Positions 30,701 through 41,961 of a stretch of DNA of 64,000 nt are shown here, piece by piece. Within the stretch, counting starts at the first letter, position 1. Each line of letters starts with the position of its first letter. The DNA is taken from NCBI GenBank assembly GCA_028752905.1, contig JAQNBH010000011.1, positions 23,188,341 through 23,252,340 of the forward strand, in the 5' to 3' direction. The notes under the pieces were generated by a model that saw only the letters and a list, made by a program, of their open reading frames with translations, was not told where the DNA came from and did not search any database. The position numbers and the translations under genes were made by a program. The stretch comes from Cladorhizidae sp. MBARI D1340-BT2. Its lineage: Eukaryota; Porifera; Demospongiae; Poecilosclerida; Cladorhizidae.

Positions 30701-33650
30701 TACCCAGGTAGTTGAAGCAACCAAGGTATACCCAGGCAGTTGATGCAACCTAGGATATCCAGGCAGCTGATACTATTAGGTATACCCAGGCAATTGATGG
30801 AACCTAGGTATACCCAGGCAGCTGATACAACCTAGGTATACCCAGGCAGTTGATGCAACCTAGGTATAACAAGGTAGCTGATACAATCTAGGTATACCCA
30901 GTCTCAGCAGATGCAATCTAAGTATACCCAGGTAGCTGATTCAACCTAGGTATACCCAGGCAATAGGTCCAACCTATGTATGCCCAGGCAGCTGATACAA
31001 TCTAGGTATACCCAGGAAGTTGATGCAACCTAGGTATACACAGGCAGCTGATACAATCTAGGTATACCCAGGCAATTGATGCAATCTAGGTATACCCATA
31101 CAGCTGATACAACCCAGGCAGATGACACAACCTAGGTATACCCAGGCAATCCTAGGTATAACCAGGCAGTTGAGTCAACCTAGGTATACCCAGGCAGTTG
31201 ATCCAACCTGGGTATACCCAGCGAGTTGATGCAACTTAGGTATACCCAGACAGCTGATGCAACCTAGGTATAGCCAGGCAGTTGATACAACCTAGGTATA
31301 CCCAGACAGTTGTGGCAAACAAGGTATACCCAGGCAGTTGATCCAACCTAGGTATACCCAGGCAGCTGATGCAACCTAGGTATAGCCAGGCAGTTGATAC
31401 AACCTAGGTATACCCAAGCGTTTGATGCAACCAAGGTATACACAGGCAATTGATGCAACCTAGGTATACCCAGGTAGATGATGCAATTAGGTATACCCAA
31501 GCAGTGGATGCAACCTAGGTATACCCAGACAGTTGATGCAACATAGGTATACCCAGGCAGTTGACGCAACCTAGGTATACCCATGCAGCTGATGTAACCT
31601 AAGTATACACAGGCAATGGATGCAACCTAGATATAGCCAGGCTATTAATAGAACCTAGGTATACCCAGGCAGTTGATGCAACCTAGGTATAACCAGGCAG
31701 ATGATGCAACATAGGTATACCCAGGCAGTTGATGCAACCTAGGTATACCCAGGCAGCTGATGTAACCTAAGAATACACAGGCAATGGATGAAACCGAGGT
31801 ATAGCCAGGCATCTGATGCATACTAGGTATACTCAGGCAATTGATGCAACCTAGGTATACCCAGGCAGCTGATGCAACCTAAGTATACCTAGGAAGCTGA
31901 TACAACCTAGGTATACTCAGACAGTAGATGCAACCTAGGTATACACAGGCAGCTGATACAATCAAGGTATACCCAGGCAATTGATGGAACCTAGGTATAC
32001 CCAGGCAGCTGATACAACCTAGGTATACCCAGGCTGTTAATGCAACCTAGGTTTACCAAGGCATCTGATACAATCTAGGTATACCCAGGCAATTGATGCA
32101 ATCTAGGTATACCCAGGCGGCTGATACAACCTAGGTGTATCCAGGCAGCTAATACAACCTAGGTATACCCAGGCAATTGATGCAACCTAGGTATACACAG
32201 GCAGCTGATACAACCTAGGTATACCCAGGCAATTGATGCAACCTAGGTATATTCATGCAGTTGATGCATCCTAGGTATACCCAGGCAGTTGATGCAACCT
32301 AGGTATACCCAGGCAGTTGATGCAACCTAGGATACCCAGGCAGCTGATACAATCTAGGTATACCCAGGCAATTGATGGAACCTAGGTATACCCAGGCAGC
32401 TGATACAACCTAGGTATACCCAGGCAGTTGATGCAACCTAGGTATAACAAGGTAGCTGATACAATCTAGGTATACCCAGTCTCAGCAGATGCAATCTAGG
32501 TATACCCAGGTAGCTGATTCAACCTAGGTATACCCAGGCAATAGGTGCAACCTATGTATGCCAAGGCAGCTGATACAATTTAGGTATACCCAGGAAGTTG
32601 AAGCAACCTAGGTATACACAGGCAGCTGATACAATCTAGGTATACCCAGGCAATTGATGTAATCTAGATATACCCATACAGCTGATACAACCCAGGCAGA
32701 TGACACAACCTTGGTATACCCAGGCAATGCTAGGTATAACCAGGCAGTTGAGTCAACCTAGGTATACCCAGGCAGTTGATGCAACTTAGGTATACCCAGA
32801 CAGCTGATGCAACCTAGGTATAGCCAGGCAGTTGATACAACCTAGGTATACCAGGCAGTTGATGCAACCTAGATATACTCAGGCTGCAACCTATGTTTAG
32901 CCAGTCAATTGATGCAAACTAGGTATACCCAGGTGTTTGATGCAACCAAGGTATACACAGGCAATTGATGCAACCTAGGTATACACAGGTAGATGATGCA
33001 ATTAGGTATACCCAAGCAGTGGATGTATCCTAGGTATACCCAGATATCTGATGCAACATAGGTATACCCAGGCAGTTGATATAACCTATGTTTACCCAGG
33101 CAGCTGATGTAACCTAAGTATACACAGACAATGGATGCAACCTAGGTATAACCAGGCAGTTGATGCAACCTAAGTATACCCAGGCATTTGATGCAACCTA
33201 GGATACCCAGGCAGCTGATACAATCTAGGTATACCCAGGCAATTGATGGAACCTAGGTATACCCAGGCAGCTGATACAACCTAGGTATACCCAGGCAGTT
33301 GATGCAACCTAGGTATTCCAAGGTAGCTGATACAACCTAGGTATACCCAGGCAGTTGATGCAACTTAGGTATACCCAGACAGCTGATGTAACCTAAGAAT
33401 ACACAGGCAATGGATGTAACCGAGGTATAGCCAGGCATCTGATGCATACTAGGTATACTCAGGCAATTGATGCAACCTAGGTATACCCAGGCAGCTTATG
33501 CAACCTAAGTATACCTAGGAAGCTGATACAACCTAGGTATACCCAGGCAGTTGAGTCAACCTAGGTATACCCAGGCAGTTGATCCAACCTGGGTATACCC
33601 AGGCAGTTGATGCAACTTAGGTATACCCAGGTAGCTGATGCAACCTAGGT
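28320..33650 (+). repeat. Large satellite segmental duplication, copy 1
   Basis: This segment recurs downstream at 36210-41692. The marker GTCTCAGCAG occurs at 30901 and 32479 here and at 38845 and 40423 in copy 2. The two within-copy spacings are both 1578 bp and the two between-copy offsets are both 7944 bp. The variant GCCAGGCTATTAATAGAA supports the same offset (about 30058 to 38001 and 31633 to 39577). A shorter 1.58-kb tandem duplication is therefore nested in each copy. Copy edges were judged by eye. Confidence 0.75.
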
Positions 33651-35948
33651 ATACCCAGGCAGTTGATGCAACCTAGATATACTCAGGCAGTTGGTGCAAC
33701 CTATGGATACCCAGACAGTTGATGCAACCAAGGTTTACCCAGGCAGTTGATCCAACCTGTGTATACCCAGTCAGTTGATGCAACCTAGGTATACCCATGC
33801 AGTTGATACAACCTATGTATACCAGGCAGTTGATGCAACCTAGGTATATGCAGGTAGATAATGCAATTAGGTATACCCAAGCAGTGGATGCAACCTAGGT
33901 ATACCCAGACAGCTGATGCAACATAGGTATAACCCAGGCAGTTGATGCAACCTAGGTATACCCAGGCAGCTGATGTCACCTAAGTATACACAGGCAATGA
34001 ATGCAACCTAGGTATAGCCAGGCAGCTGATGCAACATAGGTATACCCAGGCAGTTGATGCAACCTAGGTATACCCAGGCAGCTGATGTAACCTAACAATA
34101 TACAGGCAATCGATGCAACCTGGGTATAGCTAGGCAGCTGATGTATACTAGGTATACTCAGGCAATTGATGCAACCTAGGTATAACCTGGCAGCTGATGC
34201 AACCTAAGTATACCCAGGAAGCTGATAAAACCTATGTATATTCAGACAGTTGATGCAACCTAGGTATAACCAAGCAGTCAATGCAATCTAGGTATATCTA
34301 GGCAGTTGATGCAACATAGGTATACCCAGGCAGTTGATGCAACCTAGGTATACCCACCCAGGCAGCTGATTTAACCTAAGAATAGACAGGCAATGGATGC
34401 AACCGAGGTATAGCCAGGCATCTGATACATACTAGGTATACTCAGGCTATTGATGCAACCTAGGTATACCCAGGCAGCTGATGCAACCTAAGTATACTTA
34501 GGAAGCTGATACAACCTAGGTATACTCAGTCAGATGATGCAACCTAGGTATACCCAGGAAGCTGATACAATCAAGGTATACTCAGGCAATTGATGAAACC
34601 TAGGTATATCCAGGAAGCTGATACAACCTAGGTATACCCTGGCAGTTAATGCAACCTAGGTATACCAAGGCATCTGATACAATCTAGGTATACCCAGGCA
34701 GTTGAATCAACCTAGGTATACACAGGCAGTTGAAGCAACCTAGGTATACCCAGGCAGTTGATGCAACCTACGTATACCCAGGCAGCTGATGCAACCTAGG
34801 TATACCCATGCAGTTGATGCAACCTAGGTATACCCAGGCAGCTGATACAATCTAGGTATACCCAGGCAGTTGATGCAACCTAGGTATACCCAGGTAGCTG
34901 ATTCAACCTAGGTATACCCAGGCAGTTGATGCAACCTAGGTATACCAACCCAGGCAGCTGATGTAACCTATGAATACACAGGCAATGGATGCAACCGAGG
35001 TATAGCCAGGCATCTGATACATACTAGGTATACTCAGGCAATTGATGCAACCTAGGTAAACCCAGGCAGCTGATGCAACCTAAGTATACCTAGGAAGCTG
35101 ATACAACCTAGGTATACTCAGACAGATGATGCAACCTAGGTATACCCAGGAAGCTGATACAATCAAGGTATACCCAGGCAATTGATGAAACCTAGGTATA
35201 TCCATGAAGCTGATACAACCTAGGTATACCCAGGCAGTTAATGCAATCTATGTATGCCCAGGCAGTTGATGCAAACTAGGTATAGCCAGGCAGTTGATGC
35301 AACCTAGGTATACCCAGGCAGTTGATGCAAACTATGTATAGCCAGGCACTTGATGCAACCTAAGTATAGCCAGGCAGTGATGCAACCTAGGTACACCCAG
35401 GCAGTTGATGCGACCTAGGATACCCAGGCAGTTGAATCAACCTAGGTATACACAGGCAGTTGAAGCAACCTAGGTATACCCAGGCAGTTGATGCAACCTA
35501 CGTATACCCAGGCAGCTGATGCAAACTACGTATACCCATGCAGTTGATGCAACCTAGGTATAACCAGGCAGCTGATACAATCTAGGTATACCCAGGCAGT
35601 TGATGCAACCTAGGTATACCCAGGTAGCTGATTCATCAACCTAGGTATACCCAAGCAGTTGATGCAACCTATGTATGCCCAGGCAGCTGATACAACCTAG
35701 GTATACCCAGGCAGTTGATGCAACCTAGGTATACCCAGGCAGTTGATTCAACCTAGGTATACCCAGGTAGCTGATGCAACCTAGGTATACCCAGGCAGTT
35801 GATGCAACCTAGATATACTCAGGCAGTTGGTGCAACCTATGGATACCCAGACAGTTGGTGCAACCTATGGATACCCAGACAGTTGATGCAACCAAGGTTT
35901 ACCCAGGCAGTTGATCCAACCTGGGTATACCCAGTCAGTTGATGCAAC

Positions 35949-36478
35949 CTAGGTATACCCATGCAGTTGATACAACCTATGTATACCAGGCAGTTGATGC
36001 AACCTAGGTATATGCAGGTAGATGATGCAATTAGGTATACCCAAGCAGTGGATGCAACCTAGGTATACCCAGACAGCTGATGCAACATAGGTATAACCGA
36101 GGCAGTTTATGCAACCTAGGTATACCCAGGCAGCTGATGTCACCTAAGTATACACAGGCAATGAATACAACCTAGGTATAGCCAAGCAGCTGATGCAACA
36201 TAGGTATACCCAGACAGTTGATGCAACCAAGGTTTACCCAGGCAGTTGATCCAACCTGGGTATACCCAGTCAGTTGATGCAACCTAGGTCTACCCATGCA
36301 GTTGATACAACCTATGTATACCAGGCAGTTGATGCAACCTAGGTATATGCAGATAGATGATGCAATTAGGTATACCCAAGCAGTGGATGCAACCTAGGTA
36401 TACCCAGACAGCTGATGCAACATAGGTATAACCCAGGCAGTTGATGCAACCTAGGTATACCCAGGCAGCTGATGTCAC
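35949..36478 (+). repeat. Local 341-bp tandem duplication inside the satellite
   Basis: A block of about twelve 28-bp units is repeated at a 341-bp offset. The variants CCCATGCAGTTGATACAACC, GTATATGCAG and ATGTCACCTAAG recur in the same order from about 35949 and again from about 36290. The second copy coincides with the left edge of the larger duplication at 36210. Confidence 0.65.
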
Positions 36479-39400
36479 CTAAGTATACACAGGCAATGAA
36501 TGCAACCTAGGTATAGCCAAGCAGCTGATGCAACATAGGTATACCCAGGCAGTTGATGCAACCTAGGTATACCCAGGCAGCTGATGTAACCTAACAATAG
36601 ACAGGCAATCGATGCAACCTAGGTATAGCCAGGCAGCTGATGCATACTAGGTATACTCAGGCAATTGATGCAACCTAGGTATAACCTGGCAGCTGATGCA
36701 AGCTTAGTATACCCAGGAAGCTGATACAACCTAGGTATATTCAGACAGTTGATGCAACCTAGGTATACCCAAGCAGTCGATGCAATCTAGGTATATCTAG
36801 GCAGTTGATGCAAAATAGGTATACCCAGGCAGTTGATGCAACCTAGGTATACCCACCCAGGCAGCTGATGTAACCTAAGAATACACAGGCAATGGATGCA
36901 ACCGAGGTATAGCCAGGCATCTGATACATACTAGGTATACTCAGGCAATTGATGCAACCTAGGTATACCCAGGCAGCTGATGCAACCTAAGTATACCTAG
37001 GAAGCTGATACAACCTAGGTATACTCAGACAGATGATGCAACCTAGGTATACCCAGGCAGCTGATACAATCAAGGTATACCCAGGCAATTGATGAAACCT
37101 AGGTATATCCAGGAAGCTGATACAACCTAGGTATACCCAGGCAGTTAATGCAACCTAGGTATACCAAGGCATCTGATACAATCTAGGTATACCCAGGCAG
37201 TTGAATCAACCTAGGTATACACAGGCAGTTGAAGCAACCTAGGTATACCCAGGCAGTTGATGCAACCTACGTATACCCAGGCAGCTGATGCAACCTAGGT
37301 ATACCCATGCAGTTGATGCAACCTAGGTATGCCCAGGCAGCTGATACAATCTAGGTATACCCAGGCAGTTGATGCAACCTAGGTATACCCAGGTAGCTGA
37401 TTCAACCTAGGTATACCCAGGCAGTTGATGCAACCTATGTATGCCCAGGCAGCTGATACAATCTAGGTATACCAAGGCAGTTGATGCAACCTAGGTATAC
37501 ACAGGCAGCTGATACAATCTAGGTATACCCAAGAAATTGATGCAATCTAGGTATACCCAGGCAGCTGATACAACTTAGGTATACCCAGGCAGATGATACA
37601 ACCCATGCAATCCTAGGTTTACCCAGGCAGTTGATTCAACCTAGGTATACCCAGGCAGCTGATGCAACCTAGGTATACCCAGGCAGTTGATGCAACCTAC
37701 GTATACCAGGCAGATGATGCAACCTAAATATACTCAGGCAGTTGATGCAACACCAGTCAATTGATGCAAACTAGGTATACCCAAGCGTTTGATGCAACCA
37801 AGGTATACACAGGCAATTGATGCAACCTAGGTATATCCAGGTAGATGATGCAATTAGGTATACCCAAGCAGTGGATGCAACCTAGGTATACCCAGACAGC
37901 TGATGCAACATAGGTATACCCAGGCAGTTGATGCAACCTAGGTATACCCAGGCAGCTGATGTAACCTAAGTATACACAGGCAATGGATGCAACCTAGGTA
38001 TAGCCAGGCTATTAATAGAAACTAGGTATACCCAGGCAGTTGATGCAACCTAGTTATAGCCAGGCAGATGATGCAACATAGGTATACCCAGGCAGTTGAT
38101 GCAACCTAGGTATACCCAGGCAGCTGATGTAACCTAAGAATACACAGGCAATGGATGAAACCGAGGTATAGCCAGGCATCTGATGCATACTAGGTATACT
38201 CAGGCAATTGATGCAACCTAGGTATACCCAGGCAGCTGATGCAACCTAAGTATACCTAGGAAGCTGATACAACCTAGGTATACTCAGACAGTTGATGCAA
38301 CCTAGGTATACCCAGGCAGCTGATACAATCAAGGTATACCCAGGCAATTGATGGAACCTAGGTATACCCAGGCAGCTGATACAACCTAGGTATACCCAGG
38401 CAGTTAATGCAACCTAGGTATACCAAGGCATCTGATAAAATCTAGTTATACCCAGGCAATTGATGCAATCTAGATATACCCAGGCGGCTGATACAACCTA
38501 GGTATACCCAGGCAGCTGATACAACCTAGGTATACCCAGGCAATTGATGCAACCTAGGTATACACAGGCAGCTGATACAACCTAGGTATACCCAGGCAAT
38601 TGATGCAACATAGGTATATTCATGCAGTTGATGCAACCTAGGTATACCCAGGCAGTTGATGCAACCTAGGTATACCCAGGCAGTTGATGCAACCTAGGAT
38701 ATCCAGGCAGCTGATACAATCTAGGTATACCCAGGCAATTGATGGAACCTAGGTATACCCAGGCAGCTGATACAACCTAGGTGTACCCAGGCAGTTGATG
38801 CAACCTAGGTATAACAAGGTAGCTGATACAATCTAGGTATACCCAGTCTCAGCAGATGCAATCTAGGTATACCCAGGTAGCTTATTCAACCTAGGTATAC
38901 CCAGGCAATAGGTGCAACCTATGTATGCCCAGGCAGCTGATACAATTTAGGTATACCCAGGAAGTTGATGCAACCTAGGTATACACAGGCAGCTGATACA
39001 ATCTAGGTATACCCAGGCAATTGATGAAATCTAGGTATACCCATACAGCTGATACAACCCAGGCAGATGACACAACCTAGGTATACCCAGGCAATCCTAG
39101 GTATAACCAGGCAGTTGAGTCGACCTAGGTATACCCAGGCAGTTGATCCAACCTGGGTATACACAGGCAGTTGATGCAACTTAGGTATACCCAGACAGCT
39201 GATGCAACCTAGGTATAGCCAGGCAGTTGATACAACCTAGGTATACCCAGACAGTTGTGGCTAACAAGGTTTACCCAGGCGGTTGATCCAACCTAGGTAT
39301 ACCCAGGCAGCTGATGCAACCTAGGTATAGACAGGCAGTTGAACAACATAGGTATACCCAAGCGTTTGATGCAACCAAGGTATACACAGGCAATTGATGC

Positions 39401-41692
39401 AACCTAGGTATACCCAGGTAGATGATGCAATTAGGTATACCCAAGCAGTGGATGCAACCCAGGTATACCCTGACAGCTGATGCAACATAGGTATACCCAG
39501 GCAGTTGATGCAACCTAGGTATACCAAGGCAGCTGATCTAACCTAAGTATACACAGCCAATGGATGCAACCTAGGTATAGCCAGGCTATTAATAGAACCT
39601 AGGTATACCCAGGCAGTTGATGCAACCTAGGTATAGCCAGGTAGATGATGCAACATAGGTATACCCAGGCAGTTGATGCAACCTAGGTATACCCAGGCAG
39701 CTGATGTAACCTAAGAATACACAGGCAATGGTTGAAACCGAGGTATAGCCCGGCATCTGATGCATACTAGGTATACTCAGGCAATTGATGCAACCTAGGT
39801 ATACCCAGGCAGCTGATACAACCTAAGTATACCTAGGAAGCTGATACAACCTAGGTATACTCAGACAGTTGATGCAACCTAGGTATACCCAGGCACCTGA
39901 TACAATCAAGGTATACCCAGGCAATTGATGGAACCTAGGTATACCCAGGCAGCTGATACAACCTAGGTATACCCAGGCAGTTAATGCAACCTAGGTTTAC
40001 CAAGGCATCTGATACAATCTAGCTATACCCAGGCAATTGATGCAATCTAGGTATACCCAGGCGGCTGATACAACCTAGGTATATCCAGGCAGCTGATACA
40101 ACCTAGGTATACCCAGGCAATTGATGCAACCAAGGTATACACAGGCAGCTGATACAACCTAGGTATACCCAGGCAATTGATGCAACCTAGGTATATTCAT
40201 GCAGTTGATGCAACCTAGGTATACCCAGGCAGTTGATGCAACCTAGGTATACCCAGGCAGTTGATGCAACCTAGGATACCCAGGCAGCTGATACAATCTA
40301 GGTATACCCAGGCAATTGATGGAACCTAGGTATATCCAGGCAGCTGATACAACCTAGGTATACCCAGGCAGTTGATGCAACCTAGGTATAACAAGGTAGC
40401 TGATACAATCTAGGTATACCCAGTCTCAGCAGATGCAATCTAGGTATACCCATGTAGCTGATTCAACTTAGGTATACCCAGGCAATAGGTGCAACCTATG
40501 TATGCCCAGGCAGCTGATACAATCTAGGTATACCCAGGAAGTTGATGCAACCTAGGTATACACAGGCAGCTGATACAATCTAGATATACCCAGGCAATTG
40601 ATGCAATCTAGGTATACCCATACAGCTGATACAACCCAGGCAGATGACACAACCTAGGTATACCCAGGCAATCCTAGGTATAACCAGGCAGTTGAGTCAA
40701 CCTAGGTATACCCAGGCAGTTGATCCAACCTGGGTATACCCAGGCAGTTGATGCAACTTAGGTATACCCAGACAGCTGATGCAACCTAGGTATAGCCAGG
40801 CAGTTGATACAACCTAGGTATACCAGGCAGTTGATGCAACCTAGATATACTCAGGCTGCAACCTATGTTTAGCCAGTCAATTGATGCAAACTAGGTATAC
40901 CCAGGCGTTTGATGCAACCAAGGTATACACAGGCAATTGATGCAACCTAGGTATACCCAGGTAGATGATGCAATTAGGTATACCCAAGCAGTGGATGCAT
41001 CCTAGGTATACCCAGACATCTGATGCAACATAGGTATACCCAGGCAGTTGATATAACCTAGGTATACCCAGGCAGCTGATGTAACCTAAGTATACACAGG
41101 CAATGGATGCAACCTAGGTATAACCAGGCAGTTGATGCAACCTAGGTATACCCAGGCATTTGATGCAACCTAGGATACCCAGGCAGCTGATACAATCTAG
41201 GTATACCCAGGCAATTGATGGAACCTAGGTATACCCAGGCAGCTGATACAACCTAGGTATACCCAGGCAGTTGATGCAACCTAGGTATTCCAAGGTAGCT
41301 GATACAATCTAGGTATACCCAGGAAGCTGATACAATCAAGGTATACACAGGCAATTGATTGAACCTAGGTATACCCATGCCGCTGATACAACCTAGGTAT
41401 ACCCAGGCAGTTGATGCAACTTAGGTATACCCAGACAGCTGATGTAACCTAAGAATACACAGGCAATGGATGTAACCGAGGTATAGCCAGGCATCTGATG
41501 CATACTAGGTATACTCAGGCAATTGATGCAACCTAGGTATACCCAGGCAGCTGATGCAACCTAAGTATACCTAGGAAGCTGATACAACCTAGGTATACCC
41601 AGGCAGTTGAGTCAACCTAGGTATACCCAGGCAGTTGATCCAACCTGGGTATACCCAGGCAGTTGATGCAACTTAGGTATACCCAGACGGCT
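36210..41692 (+). repeat. Large satellite segmental duplication, copy 2
   Basis: Second copy of 28320-33650. Its left junction near 36210 joins a normal unit directly to a unit reading AGACAGTTGATGCAACCAAGG, breaking the local unit order. It contains the same internal 1578-bp duplication (markers at 38845 and 40423). About four extra units near 41300-41410 raise the offset to 8057 bp at the right end (GGCAGTTGAGTC at 33545 and 41602). It ends at the hAT insertion. Confidence 0.7.
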
Positions 41693-41707
41693 CAGGGGGG
41701 TAATTTC
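41693..41707 (+). repeat. hAT-like element, left terminal inverted repeat
   Basis: Fifteen bases, CAGGGGGGTAATTTC, exactly complementary in inverse order to 50714-50728. The next bases (CAT here, TGG on the other end) no longer match, so the perfect repeat is 15 bp. Confidence 0.9.
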
Positions 41708-41961
41708 CATATGAAAGTTGGGGGGGCCAAAAGCAGTATTAAAGCTGCTTACTCTATGGGGGTCTCTAGGGGAGTCTCTAGATACTCATCCAGGATATTT
41801 TGAAAAATAGGAGTACCTAATTAGAACTATAGACTTTGCGAAATTAGTGTTGAAAATATTTTAAATTTAGTAATCACCCGAACACATAAATATAACCAGA
41901 TGACAAACAGTATACTAGCACTAACATCTAAGAGAGAGATAGAGACTATCATTCACATCTA

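Larger units (their letters stand above)
1..41692 (+). repeat. 28-bp satellite array, block A (about 1,490 units)
   Basis: Uninterrupted head-to-tail tandem repeat with a 28-bp period. The first three units each span 28 bp and begin CCTAG. The consensus is CCTAGGTATACCCAGG followed by CAGTTGATGCAA. Units differ by point changes (CAGTTG, CAGCTG, CAATTG, CAGATG, CATCTG; GTATAC, GTTTAC, GTATAG; CCTAGG, CCTACG, CCTGGG) and occasional small indels (for example an added CACC in units reading TACCCACCCAGG). All units read in the same orientation. The minus strand shows many open frames of 60-80 codons because 28 is not a multiple of 3, so the consensus peptide cycles every 84 bp and meets a TAG once per cycle. 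These are not genes. No RNA gene, TE or host gene was seen in this stretch. Function is unknown; a centromeric or heterochromatic role is inference. Confidence 0.97.

Noticed and set aside
1..41692. CRISPR array, given 28-bp repeats
   Set aside because: Repeats are contiguous, with no spacers and wide sequence variation, and the surrounding elements are animal retrotransposons.
1..41692. CENP-B box in the satellite
   Set aside because: No match to the TTCG...CGGG type motif was seen in the consensus or common variants, so a centromere claim cannot rest on it.
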